A stretch of DNA of 44,107 nucleotides from Deltaproteobacteria bacterium (GTDB taxonomy: Bacteria; Myxococcota_A; Polyangia; Polyangiales; Ga0077539): contig CANJUR010000035.1 in the NCBI GenBank assembly GCA_947477565.1, positions 1-44,107 on the forward strand. Direction: 5' to 3'. Positions 1-7,883 of the stretch are shown piece after piece (positions within the stretch are counted from its first letter, which is position 1; each line of letters opens with the position of its first letter). A program made the position numbers and the translations under genes. A model generated the notes under the pieces. It worked only from the letters and a program-made list of their open reading frames with translations. It had not been told where the DNA came from and did no database searches.

Positions 1-400
1 CTGCGGCCACGCCAATGCCAACGCCAATGCCAACACCCCATCGAGTGAATACATCGACGTGAATTACAGCCGAATCGTGAGATGTGTCCCGAGGTGAACC
101 CTCTTGGGAGAGGGGGCTCGGATCGAGAGAAAATGCGATAAAATAAGTCTTTTTAGCCCCCTCTCCCTCTTGGGAGAGGGGGTTGGGGGTGAGGTCTCGC
201 AAGGCGGTCGACCCTTCGGGGGCCTGTCTTTAGCCCTCCAGCGGGTCGTTGCTTGGAATTGGGGTCACTGGACGCCCGATCCGCCTCGCTGCGGGCCGTT
301 ACGTCGTCTGCGTCAACAGCGACAACGCCGCTGCCGTCACGACCTCCCTGTTTACCGTCGGCCTCGTGCGATGATTGTTCGCCGTTGCGACCGATGGTCC
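1..400. other. Gene-poor left edge, nothing firmly coding
   Basis: No convincing gene was found between the window edge and the M23 peptidase stop. The first 35 bases carry a short tandem repeat built from alternating GCCAAT and GCCAAC. A frame on the + strand stays open from the edge to a TGA at 95-97, and could be the tail of a gene outside the window, but its codon pattern is not distinctive. A REP-like palindrome occupies 106-182, annotated separately. The stretch 190-400 is GC-rich without a recognisable gene or RNA. Confidence 0.5.
106..182. repeat. REP-like nested palindrome
   Basis: Three alternating arms are visible. GGGAGAGGGGGCT at 106-118 is perfectly complementary to AGCCCCCTCTCCC at 155-167. 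The second arm (157-167) is also complementary to GGGAGAGGGGG at 172-182 across a four-base loop. The middle arm can therefore pair with either neighbour. Purine/pyrimidine palindromes of this kind are common as dispersed REP-type elements between bacterial genes. The position downstream of the minus-strand M23 gene would also suit mRNA 3'-end stabilisation or termination, but there is no clear U-tract. Confidence 0.6.
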
Positions 401-1264
401 TCACCGCCAGGGCAGCACGTTGCGCGGATCACACGGGAGGCTCACCTCCTGCTCTGTCACCCGCACGATCTCCTCCCGCATCACATCGATTCCCGCGCGC
501 ACCCGCCGCACCTCGTAGTGAAGGTGCACAAACCCCTCCGCGCCCGTATCCCCGACGTAGCCGACCACGGCGCCCGGCCGCACGAACATCCCGCGCGACA
601 GCCCCTGCGCCGCCGTGTCGAGGTGTCCGTACAGGGTCAGGTAAGTCCACAAGGTGTCTCCCTCGCGAACTACCTGGCGTAGCAGCACCGTCGTCCCGAA
701 GAGGTGCCCGACGAAGACTACCTCCGGGTCGCCCTGCTCGCCGCGCAGGCTGGCCACCCGGGCGGGGGTTCCCCGCGGTTGCGGAAGGTCTACGCCGCCG
801 TGGCCGGTGGCCGAGAGCGTGGCCCCGCGGCGCTGCTGGGCGTCGGGCCGATCGAGGTCGTATCCCGACGACACCGCGTGCCCGCCTTCCGTCGCAACGG
901 GATACACAAATCGGTCGTAGTCCTCCGGTACGTCGGGTCGTCGCGGGATGTGCTCGTAGCTCACCCGCCGCCCGGTACGATCAGTGTGCGCGTTGGTGAC
1001 CACCATTGCGCCCTCGCCAACCACCGCGCCCGCCGTGGGCAGGCAGAACCCATCGAGGTCGAGTTCGCCTACCGCGCAGCGCGGATGCAGGCACTCGTCT
1101 CCGATGAGCACGCCGTCACAACGCGCCCCCGCCGGCTCGATGTGCGTCCCCTCCGCGGCCCGTGCGCTCACCGCCAGCGGGGCGACCTCGCGATCGCGGG
1201 CGGGCAGCCACACCCAGGGCACAATCGCCAGGGCCACCCACGGGGACCAACGCTGCGCGCTCAT
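401..1264 (-). CDS. Secreted M23-family peptidoglycan endopeptidase
   Basis: Predicted 287-residue exported protein. Residues about 1-38 look like a signal peptide with an Ala-rich end. A short Cys-containing segment (Cys49, 58, 63, 74) follows. The C-terminal half is an M23/LytM-type peptidase domain: His155 and Asp159 form the HxxxD zinc motif, Tyr-Gly-His214 and the HLH pair at 247-249 complete the site. M23 enzymes cut peptide cross-links in peptidoglycan in the periplasm. The start chosen at 1264 puts Met directly before the signal peptide; an upstream in-frame Met at 1306 would only add an implausible Arg/Val-rich lead. All metal ligands are present, so it is probably active. It precedes nothing on its strand before the REP element; the biotinyl-domain gene lies 63 bases upstream on the same strand. 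Confidence 0.88.
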   Translation of the reverse strand: MSAQRWSPWVALAIVPWVWLPARDREVAPLAVSARAAEGTHIEPAGARCDGVLIGDECLHPRCAVGELDLDGFCLPTAGAVVGEGAMVVTNAHTDRTGRRVSYEHIPRRPDVPEDYDRFVYPVATEGGHAVSSGYDLDRPDAQQRRGATLSATGHGGVDLPQPRGTPARVASLRGEQGDPEVVFVGHLFGTTVLLRQVVREGDTLWTYLTLYGHLDTAAQGLSRGMFVRPGAVVGYVGDTGAEGFVHLHYEVRRVRAGIDVMREEIVRVTEQEVSLPCDPRNVLPWR

Positions 1265-1327
1265 TGCAACCACTCTCCGCGCAACGACGGCACCGCCTCC
1301 GCGCATTCCCGCGCGGGGCGGCGCGCA

Positions 1328-1540
1328 TCACCCGAGGGTGACGAGCGGAGCGTCTTCGTTGACAGCCTGACCCTCCACCACATGGATCACCGTGACCGTT
1401 CCACCGTCCTCGCACTCGACGGGCATCTCCATCTTCATCGACTCCAGGATGGCCACGACGGTGCCGGCCTCGATGACGTCACCGAGCTTCACTTCGATCT
1501 TCCAGACGGTGCCAGTAATGTGCGCGTTGACGACGGCCAT
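1328..1540 (-). CDS. Stand-alone biotin/lipoyl attachment domain protein
   Basis: A 70-residue protein that is almost nothing but a biotinyl-carrier fold. It contains the ESMKMEMPV motif, where the central Lys between two Met is the biotin attachment site of acyl-CoA carboxylase carrier subunits. The rest shows the alternating hydrophobic pattern of the flattened beta-barrel (GTVWKIEVKLGD, then VVEGQAV). It would be biotinylated by BirA and serve a carboxylase or decarboxylase whose catalytic subunits are elsewhere, since none is present here. The frame is open to 1657, but the start at 1540 has GAGGA at the right distance and begins exactly at the domain, so the longer forms were rejected. 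Confidence 0.88.
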   Translation of the reverse strand: MAVVNAHITGTVWKIEVKLGDVIEAGTVVAILESMKMEMPVECEDGGTVTVIHVVEGQAVNEDAPLVTLG

Positions 1541-1549
1541 GGGGTGCAT

Positions 1550-1554
1550 TCCTC
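1550..1554 (-). promoter_or_regulatory. Shine-Dalgarno deciding the biotinyl-protein start
   Basis: GAGGA on the minus strand lies nine bases before the ATG at 1540. It directly abuts the alternative ATG at 1549, which is too close to be used. This supports the 70-residue form. Confidence 0.55.
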
Positions 1555-1831
1555 GGTGATGGATCGTTGGGACGGCGGACGGTACTTTCTCCGTATCCAT
1601 CGAAGCAAGGCGCGCCGTCGGGTCTGGGATTCGGAGTAGGCGGCTCAATCCCTCCATCGCGTACTCCGAATCTCAGGCCGGGTGGTCATCGGACCCCCAC
1701 CCGCAACCCCGGGGGTGGTCAACGCTGTCCCACCCAGTCGAACGTTTCGAGCGCCCGATCACTCTGTCATCCAAGGGGATTATTCGAAGTCATCGCGTGG
1801 CGCGGGTACTGCACGACCTCGAAACAACCCC

Positions 1832-2917
1832 ATGCATACCCCCAGGCTCCGCTCGATCCGGAACGTGACCTCTGCCCGCTGGATGTTTGCGGCTGCGACG
1901 GTGATGGTGGCCTGCGCACCCAACACCGACGACGCCAGGGCGGTGGTCCCTGCGATGGCGGGGTTTGTTCCGGATACGGACATCACGGAGGCCGAGCAGG
2001 CTGTTGGGATTGCAGAGCCTGGTTACGACTACAGCCAGCCGACGGCAGAGACCGATGGCGACGTGCGGGGCCTCGCCCCGACACTCGATGACACCGGCGT
2101 CACAAGCACGAACAACGGGACGGGCACCGCCGTCGATGCCACCGGCGGATGTCGCTCTGCGGCCGGATACAGCCGCGGAAACCGCATGAATATCTGCGTC
2201 GTATCCGTCGACGGTAAGTTGGTCGAGTACCGCACGGCGCAGGCGTTTCGCTCGATGCGCGCCGCCGCCGCGAGGCAGGGGGTAAACATCTCCGTCGTCA
2301 GCGGTTTTCGCACGATGGATCAGCAGCGCTACCTCTACAACTTGTACCTCTCGGGCCGCGGCAACCTCGCAGCGCGGCCGGGCTATTCCAATCACCAGAG
2401 CGGCCTCGCGCTCGACCTCAACACGAGCAGCGGAGGGGTCGGCAGCTGGCTGGCCAATCACGGCGCGGAATTCGGGTTTCGTCGCACCGTTCCGAGGGAG
2501 CCGTGGCACTGGGAGCGCCCCGCCGGCTCGCAGGCTTCCTCCTCGAGCACCGGCGCCGGGGATAATTGCTACTCCTCCACGCTCGGCCGCGAGGTGCCCG
2601 AGAAGACCTGCGTCGAGTCGCGCCTGGATAGCGCCTGGTACCAGTGCGACAACGGCAGTTGGTTCGCGGGTCAGGGCAGCCGGGGGACGTGCGCCTCGAC
2701 GCACCCCCTCAGCGGCGGATCTACCCCGGCGCCGTCAAGCAGCGGTCATTGCTACAGCGGGACGCTCGGCCGCAACGTAAGCGTCGGGGCGTGTCTCCAG
2801 AGCCGCTTCGACCGCGACTGGTACCAGTGCGCCACCTCGGGCTGGGTCATGAACAACAGCATTCCCTCGGCCCGCCGCGGTGCCGCAGGCGCCTGCGGCA
2901 GCTACACGCCCCTGTAA
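1832..2917 (+). CDS. M15 (VanY-type) D-Ala-D-Ala carboxypeptidase lipoprotein with two Cys repeats
   Basis: 361 residues. The N-terminus ends in a lipobox (VMVAC, Cys28), so it should be anchored as a lipoprotein. Residues about 115-230 form the peptidase M15B/VanY domain: SNHQSGLALDL supplies zinc ligands His188 and Asp195, and PWHWE supplies His226. Such enzymes trim the terminal D-Ala from peptidoglycan stems. The C-terminus carries two tandem ~45-residue modules, each with the pattern Cys-Tyr-Ser-x-Thr-Leu-Gly-Arg, then Cys, then WYQC, and a final Cys. They probably form a disulfide-bonded wall-binding or adhesive module; no function is known to me. The frame is open upstream to 1682, but Met at 1832 starts the signal sequence. 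A diverged tandem repeat begins just after the stop. Confidence 0.87.
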   Translation: MHTPRLRSIRNVTSARWMFAAATVMVACAPNTDDARAVVPAMAGFVPDTDITEAEQAVGIAEPGYDYSQPTAETDGDVRGLAPTLDDTGVTSTNNGTGTAVDATGGCRSAAGYSRGNRMNICVVSVDGKLVEYRTAQAFRSMRAAAARQGVNISVVSGFRTMDQQRYLYNLYLSGRGNLAARPGYSNHQSGLALDLNTSSGGVGSWLANHGAEFGFRRTVPREPWHWERPAGSQASSSSTGAGDNCYSSTLGREVPEKTCVESRLDSAWYQCDNGSWFAGQGSRGTCASTHPLSGGSTPAPSSSGHCYSGTLGRNVSVGACLQSRFDRDWYQCATSGWVMNNSIPSARRGAAGACGSYTPL

Positions 2918-2935
2918 ACCACCCGATCAGGCGCT

Positions 2936-3167
2936 GTTCTGGTCTTCTCAGGCCGTCGCATCCACCCACTCAAGGTCTGTCCGGGCTCCATGGAGCGCTC
3001 ACGATCCCCTGGTCAGGCTCTGTACGGGGGTCCGTGACGCCTCGGTGAAGCCAGTGCAGGCATTGGACGGGCATCCGTGAGGTCTCGCGAGGGGTCGTAC
3101 AGAGTCCGACCGGGCATCCGCGAGGTCTTGAGAGGGTGTCAACAGGGTCTGACCGGGCGGTAATCAG
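2936..3167. repeat. Diverged 43-bp tandem repeat
   Basis: Units begin at 2936, 2979, 3022, 3065 and 3108, with a partial unit at 3151; the spacing is exactly 43 bases each time. The clearest units (3065 and 3108) share GACGGGCATCCGYGAGGTCT near the start, and most units end in GGTCT or a variant. The 2979 unit contains the perfect palindrome GCTCCATGGAGC at 2985-2996. The array sits between the convergent M15 and NrfJ-like genes. The units are too diverged and lack unique spacers, so this is not CRISPR. No open frame explains it. Confidence 0.7.
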
Positions 3168-3208
3168 GGACGAGGGAGAGAAAAAGGCCTGCAGAACAGG
3201 CCCGCGGA

Positions 3209-4093
3209 TCAGTGCGAGATGCTGTTGGGGGCTGCGCGCCCGCCGATGGGGGGATGCCCCGGGGGGAGGGCGCCCGGAGCCGTGGGCGCCGCGACCGCGG
3301 GAGCAGAGGGGCGCGCAACGCCAGCACGGACGACCCGAACCCCGGGCGCGAAGGTGATCTGGTCGAAGGTGCGGTCGAGCGTTCGGCTGTGAAACCCGGG
3401 CATCTCACTGCCCGGCGAAACATCCACCACGTCGCCGACAGCCACGGTGGTCACCGGGACGGCGATCCATGCGCTGGAACCGTCGCCATCGACGCGGAGG
3501 TAGGTGTAGCCACCAGAGTTCATGGTTTCGCGCACGGTGCCGTGACGCGCGCCGGGGGGCAGCGCGGACGGCGCTTCCGCAGCCGGGGCCACAGCGACCG
3601 GAGGAACCCCTGCAGCGGGAGCCGCGACCACTGGCGCGCCCGCCACGTGGACGGCCGCCGCGAAGAGAATCGACTCGAAGGTGCGGTTGAGCGTTCGGCT
3701 GTGGAAGTTGCTCATCACGTCGCCGCCCTCGATGGAGACATCGTTGCCCACCGCGACGGGAGTCTCCGTCGTCGCGACCCAACGGTCGGTGCCGGCGGAG
3801 TCGATGCGGAGGTAGGTGTAGCCAGCGGCGTTCATGGTTTCGCGCACGATGCCGCGGAGCTCGCCCTGGGCGGTCGGGGCGGCGCCGGGAGCCCCTGCGG
3901 GCGCTGCCGCGTGCGGTGCACCGGGCGCGCCGTTGGTCGGAATCCATGACTGAAGTTGCGTCGCAGGGTCGGGCGCGGAGTGATCCGTGGGAGTGCTGGG
4001 CTCAGCCGCTGCGCGAGGGGCCCGATCCGTGGGTTGTTGGCTGCAACCGAAGGTGAGAGCGGCGAAACAAAGGGCGAGTCTCGTGGACGACAT
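3209..4093 (-). CDS. Lipoprotein with two NrfJ-like domains
   Basis: 294 residues. The lipobox LTFGC puts the lipidated Cys at 17. An Ala/Pro/Gly linker leads to two copies of one domain at about 79-150 and 183-255. Each copy reads roughly G-x-V-R-E-T-M-N-x-x-G-Y-T-Y-L-R, a Trp-Val/Ile-Ala strand, then V-A-V-G-D/N, and ends F-H-S-R-T-L-x-R-T-F. That pattern matches small periplasmic proteins often annotated as NrfJ-like in delta-proteobacteria, sometimes found near multihaem cytochromes; their biochemical role is not settled. The start at 4093 is preceded by GGGAG at a normal distance, and it begins the signal peptide, so the longer open frame to 4318 was not used. A possible cytochrome remnant lies just upstream on the same strand. 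Confidence 0.75.
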   Translation of the reverse strand: MSSTRLALCFAALTFGCSQQPTDRAPRAAAEPSTPTDHSAPDPATQLQSWIPTNGAPGAPHAAAPAGAPGAAPTAQGELRGIVRETMNAAGYTYLRIDSAGTDRWVATTETPVAVGNDVSIEGGDVMSNFHSRTLNRTFESILFAAAVHVAGAPVVAAPAAGVPPVAVAPAAEAPSALPPGARHGTVRETMNSGGYTYLRVDGDGSSAWIAVPVTTVAVGDVVDVSPGSEMPGFHSRTLDRTFDQITFAPGVRVVRAGVARPSAPAVAAPTAPGALPPGHPPIGGRAAPNSISH

Positions 4094-4308
4094 GAACGTC
4101 TCCCTGGGGATGATGGATGGCAGGGCGGCCGGTACCGCGCCGGAATGATGAACGTTAGGGGTTCGGAAGAAACATTGGGTGCACGTTCCGAATGAGGAAG
4201 TGAAGTCCTCTGGCTGGGTCGCAGCGGCAGCGCTCGGCTGGACCGCGAAGCGATGACCCGCGATGTCTCCTCTGAGGTACTGCACAGGCCTCGCGGTGGC
4301 GGGGTCGT

Positions 4309-4490
4309 CTAGTGGCACGAAGTGCAGAGGGTGTTGTCCGCTGCGGGCGTGCGGGATGCTGTCGTTGCCGTGCGGGTCATTGGAGCGACGGGCAGGTCGT
4401 AAAATGCGATGCGTTGCGGCCCAGCGTGGAGCGAATGAAGTCCGTGAAGTGCGGGTGTCTGGAGCGGGAGTCGCCGGAGGGAAAGAGCAC
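4309..4490 (-). pseudogene. Possible decayed c-type cytochrome tail
   Basis: Directly after the dppC stop, a GTG opens a 37-codon frame. It contains HPHFTDFIRSTLGRN and ends HFTTCPS-L-Q-stop. One base out of frame, the sequence continues to LCTSCH followed by a stop at 4309-4311. A single restored base near 4375 would give Cys-Pro-Ser-Cys-His followed later by Cys-Thr-Ser-Cys-His, two CxxCH haem-binding motifs. This is suggestive because the next gene is NrfJ-like, but such motifs can arise by chance in GC-rich DNA. The rest of the 4094-4490 gap shows nothing else. Confidence 0.2.
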
Positions 4491-5351
4491 CTACCCCCGC
4501 GGATCGACCGCGTCGCGGAGCGCCTCGCCCAGCAGGTTGAACCCCACCACCGTCAGCAGGATCGCCAGCCCCGGCACCAGCGTGAGCCGCGGCACCGCGC
4601 GGGTGAGCGACTCGGACTGCTGCAGCATCGACCCCCAGGACGCCGCCGGCGGAACCACCCCGACGCCCAGGTACGAGAGCGAACTCTCCGCGACGATCAT
4701 CCCGGCGACCTGCGACGTCGCGATGACGATCACCAGCGGGATCACGTTGGGAAGCAGGTGCCGGGTGATCACCCGGAAGTGCGAGGCGCCGAGCGCGCGC
4801 GCCGCGAGTACGTAGTCGAGTTCCTTCAGTTGCAGTGTCTTCCCGCGGATCTGCCGCGCCATGGAGGGCCACGCGAGGGCCGCCAACACCACGAAGATCA
4901 CCCACAGGTCGGGGCGGTCGATGATCTTGTTGAGCGTCATCACCACCAGCAGAAACGGAAATGACAGCAGCGCATCGACAAGCCGCATCAGCACCGTGTC
5001 GGCCCAGCCGCCGAAGTACCCCGCGAGAAGGCCGATGAAGGTTCCGACCAGCACGATGAGGGCGGTGGCGGCGAAGGCCACGGTGAGCGACACGCGGGCG
5101 CCGTAGAGCAGACGCGAAAGCTCGCAGCGGCCCACCACGTCGGCCCCGAGCGGAAACTCCCACGTCGGCCCGATGGGAACGCCCTGCATCGTGAGCGTGC
5201 GGCCCTTGAAGGGAAGGTTGGGATCGTGCGGCGCCAGCAGCGGGGCGAAGAGCGCAGCCGCCACCGCAAGCACCACCAGGATGAGCCCGATGCGAGCGCC
5301 GCGGTTGCGACGGAATCGGGCGATCGCCCGCGGATCGAGAAGTGCTGCCAT
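4491..5351 (-). CDS. dppC: DppC/OppC-type ABC transporter permease
   Basis: 286 residues, a usual length for the family. There is a cytoplasmic N-terminus with Arg-rich FRRNRGARIG, a first membrane helix at about 20-40, a periplasmic loop, and five more hydrophobic segments. The EAA loop (ARALGASHFRVITRHLLPN) that contacts the ATPase subunits is clear at about 185-205. Families of this type import di- or oligopeptides or nickel. The partner DppB permease, ATPases and binding protein are absent from this window, so this copy is an orphan or works with distant subunits. It starts three bases after the menE stop, implying co-transcription with menC-menE. The substrate cannot be read from the sequence. 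Confidence 0.9.
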   Translation of the reverse strand: MAALLDPRAIARFRRNRGARIGLILVVLAVAAALFAPLLAPHDPNLPFKGRTLTMQGVPIGPTWEFPLGADVVGRCELSRLLYGARVSLTVAFAATALIVLVGTFIGLLAGYFGGWADTVLMRLVDALLSFPFLLVVMTLNKIIDRPDLWVIFVVLAALAWPSMARQIRGKTLQLKELDYVLAARALGASHFRVITRHLLPNVIPLVIVIATSQVAGMIVAESSLSYLGVGVVPPAASWGSMLQQSESLTRAVPRLTLVPGLAILLTVVGFNLLGEALRDAVDPRG

Positions 5352-5354
5352 GCC

Positions 5355-6809
5355 TCAGGCGCGCGACGATACACCGTCTCCCCACGGGCAAACCGACGCT
5401 CGGTACCGCGCCCCCGCCCCCGCCCGATCGGGCTTTCCGCTCGGCAGCGTGGCGATCGTATCGACCCGCGCGAGACACCGCGGGCGCTTGAAGTCCGCGA
5501 GGTGCTCCGTCACGTAGGCGCGCAGCACCGCCCGCCACGCCGCCTCGTCGGGCACCGCGCCGCGGGCCACCACCGCCGCCGCCACCCGCTGTCCCCATAC
5601 CTCGTCAGGTAACCCGAAGACCAGCGCCGCAGCCACCGTCGGGTGCGCCTCCAGGCACTGCTCGACCTCGACGGGGTAGACGTTTTCGCCGCCCGTCACG
5701 ATGAGGTCCGTGCGCCGCGCATGGATGGAAAGCACCCCGTCGGCGTCGACACACCCGAGGTCGCCGGTGTCAAACCACTCCTCCGCAACGAGCGGTTCGT
5801 GGCCCCAGTACCCGCGCATCCGCATCGGCCCGCGCACGGCGATGCGCCCCACCGCCTCCGTCGCGACCGCCGCGCCGTCGTCGTCCACCAGGCGCAGTTC
5901 TACCCCCGGCAGCGCCGTCCCTACGCCGCGCTGCGCCCACGGCTTCAGCGTCGGGCGCTGCGTCGCCACCTGCGAGCACATCTCCGTCATCCCATACGTC
6001 GCCAGCGCCCGCACGCCCCGTGCAGCGCTCTCCGCCAGAAGCGCCGGTGCGCACGCGGCGCCGCCCACCAGAACCGCCCGCGCCCGCGCCAGTACGTTGT
6101 CCCGGTCGGCCTCGAGCAGCGCGCGGAGCATCGTCGGCACCACCGAGACCATCGTCCCCCCGGCGCGCACGGCGGCGAGCACGGCCATGGCGTCGAAGCG
6201 CGGCAGCAACTCCACCGGGAGCGCGGCCAGCAGGCAACGAGTGAGCACCGACAGGCCGCCGACGTGGGCCAGCGGGAGCGCAGCCACCCAACGGTCATCG
6301 GGCCGCCGCCCGAGGTGGTTCCAGTGGGCCCGCGCGCTGTGGGTGAAGCTCCCGTGGGTGAGCACCGCCGCCTTCGCCCGCCCGGACGTTCCGGACGTGT
6401 AGATCATCGCTAGAGGGTCACTCAGCACGTTGGAGGCGAGCTTCGGCCACGGACGGTTTACGCCATCATGTAAGAGTGCATCCACTGCGCCGTCGTCGAG
6501 GGTGCGCGCGACCTGCGCGTCGTCGATGAGCGCCTGCGCCTCCCCCGCGGTCAGCCGTGGGTGAACCAGCACCGCCACCACGCCCGCCCTCGCCATCGCC
6601 AGGAGCGCGACCACCGTCTCCGCCCGGCTGCTTCCGCGCAGCGCCACGCGGTCGCCGCGGTGCACGCCGGCGTCGAGCAGCGCCGCCGCGAACCCGCCCT
6701 GCTGCGCGGCGAGCGCGTCGAAGCGATACGAGATCCCATCGCTCACGAGCCCGATGGCGTCGCCGTCGCCGTCCTGGTCGGCCTGAAACGGCGATCGCTC
6801 CGCGGTCAC
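5355..6809 (-). CDS. menE: o-Succinylbenzoate-CoA ligase (MenE-like)
   Basis: 484-residue member of the acyl-CoA synthetase/AMP-binding superfamily. Motifs in order: YTSGTSGRAKAAVLTHG (phosphate loop), ATYGMTEMCSQ, WFDTGDLG, GGENVYPVEVE and near the C-terminus LPSGKPDRA with the catalytic Lys. The family activates o-succinylbenzoate to its CoA ester in menaquinone synthesis, and the adjoining menC supports that reading over other AMP-binding enzymes. The start is a GTG at 6809 forming a GTGA overlap with the menC stop, so the two are translationally coupled; the open frame runs further upstream only as a shadow of menC. The other men genes are not in this window. Confidence 0.87.
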   Translation of the reverse strand: MTAERSPFQADQDGDGDAIGLVSDGISYRFDALAAQQGGFAAALLDAGVHRGDRVALRGSSRAETVVALLAMARAGVVAVLVHPRLTAGEAQALIDDAQVARTLDDGAVDALLHDGVNRPWPKLASNVLSDPLAMIYTSGTSGRAKAAVLTHGSFTHSARAHWNHLGRRPDDRWVAALPLAHVGGLSVLTRCLLAALPVELLPRFDAMAVLAAVRAGGTMVSVVPTMLRALLEADRDNVLARARAVLVGGAACAPALLAESAARGVRALATYGMTEMCSQVATQRPTLKPWAQRGVGTALPGVELRLVDDDGAAVATEAVGRIAVRGPMRMRGYWGHEPLVAEEWFDTGDLGCVDADGVLSIHARRTDLIVTGGENVYPVEVEQCLEAHPTVAAALVFGLPDEVWGQRVAAAVVARGAVPDEAAWRAVLRAYVTEHLADFKRPRCLARVDTIATLPSGKPDRAGAGARYRASVCPWGDGVSSRA

Positions 6810-7867
6810 GTCAGCACCGCGAGCCCGAGCCCCGCTCCCGGCGCACGTCCCACTCGCGGCCCCTGCGCCTGCGCAACGTCCACCCGCGGCCACGCGTCCA
6901 ACCCCGCGTGCCGGTCGAGCCCGCTCGCCCACGCGCCCGGAACCGACCGTGCCAGTTCGCACGCCGCAGCCAGCGCCACAGGCCCGTCGAGCATGTGCGT
7001 CACCACCACGCCCATCCCCCGTGCGACCGCGGACAGCGCCGTCTCCCGCGCGGTCAGCCACCCCAGCGCCATCGGCTTGAGCACCACCGCCACGCAGCCC
7101 CGTCGGGCGTCTGCGTCTTCCAGGAAGCGCTCCCGGTGCGCGGCGTCGAGCAGCGCCTCGTCCACTGCCCACGGCACCGCCCGCTCGCCGAGCGCAAACA
7201 CCTCTGCGCCCGCGCACGGCTGCTCGACGTACGCCACCCCGAGGCCCGCCAGCGCGTCCAGCCGCCGCCGGGATTCGTCCAGGGTCCAGGCGCCGTTGGC
7301 GTCGAGACGCCACGTCACCCCGGGGAAGCGCGCGTGCAGGTGTGCAAGGGTATTACGTTCTTCGGTAAAATCGATGCCGCCGACCTTCAACTTGAGGAGC
7401 GTGAAGCCGCGCGCGATCGCCTCGGCGCAGCGCTCTTCGATGTCGTGATCCACCAGCGCGCCCGGCTGCGCGTTGCACGACACCGTCGGCGCATCGTGGC
7501 CCGCCAGCGCGGCGACGCTCGTGCCCTGGCGCTGCCCCCAGAGGTCGAGCAGCGCGACCTCCACCGCACACCGCGCGGACGGTAACGTCGCCAGCGTGGG
7601 AAACCGTCGCAGAGTCCCAGCGACGTCGTCGTCGACCTCGCCCATTCGCGGGATCACGTCCACCAGTGCCTGAGTCACCGCGGCGAGCGGCTCCGCGGAG
7701 TGTCCCGGCAGCGGCGAGGCCTCCCCCTGGCCGATGTGTCCGTCCGCGTCGGTGATCTTCAGGAGCAAACCCGAGCGCGCGACGGACACCCGCGCGACGG
7801 CACCCGCAGGACGACCGAGCGCACCCTCGTAGCGGCGGAGCGAGCGCGACGTGAGACGGATTGCCAT
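6806..7867 (-). CDS. menC: o-Succinylbenzoate synthase (enolase superfamily)
   Basis: 353 residues. It shows the muconate-lactonizing-enzyme subgroup signature: KLKVG with the catalytic Lys pair, metal ligands in WRLDANGAW, YVEQP and AVDEAL, and a second catalytic Lys in VLKPMALG. OSBS dehydrates SHCHC to o-succinylbenzoate in menaquinone synthesis. Dipeptide epimerases share most of these residues, so substrate cannot be settled from motifs alone, but the V-L-K-P motif and the coupled menE favour OSBS. The start at 7867 begins the barrel-capping domain; upstream in-frame Met residues overlap the preceding gene. The gap to the upstream lipoprotein is 16 bases. Confidence 0.85.
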   Translation of the reverse strand: MAIRLTSRSLRRYEGALGRPAGAVARVSVARSGLLLKITDADGHIGQGEASPLPGHSAEPLAAVTQALVDVIPRMGEVDDDVAGTLRRFPTLATLPSARCAVEVALLDLWGQRQGTSVAALAGHDAPTVSCNAQPGALVDHDIEERCAEAIARGFTLLKLKVGGIDFTEERNTLAHLHARFPGVTWRLDANGAWTLDESRRRLDALAGLGVAYVEQPCAGAEVFALGERAVPWAVDEALLDAAHRERFLEDADARRGCVAVVLKPMALGWLTARETALSAVARGMGVVVTHMLDGPVALAAACELARSVPGAWASGLDRHAGLDAWPRVDVAQAQGPRVGRAPGAGLGLAVLT

Positions 7868-7883
7868 CGGGGTGTGAAGGGAC

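Noticed and set aside
3136..3142. TTGACA on the minus strand at 3142-3137
   Set aside because: It lies in the 43-bp repeat and has no minus-strand gene downstream to serve.
2936..3167. 43-bp units considered as CRISPR
   Set aside because: Units are diverged throughout, with no constant repeat alternating with unique spacers, and there are no cas genes.
4301..4375. Sequence resembling a tRNA 5' end (GGGGTCGTCTAGTGG)
   Set aside because: No anticodon stem, no T-arm GTTCGA consensus and no matching acceptor 3' end.
5643..6413. 256-codon + frame opposite menE
   Set aside because: His/Arg/Pro-rich antisense product over motif-complete menE.
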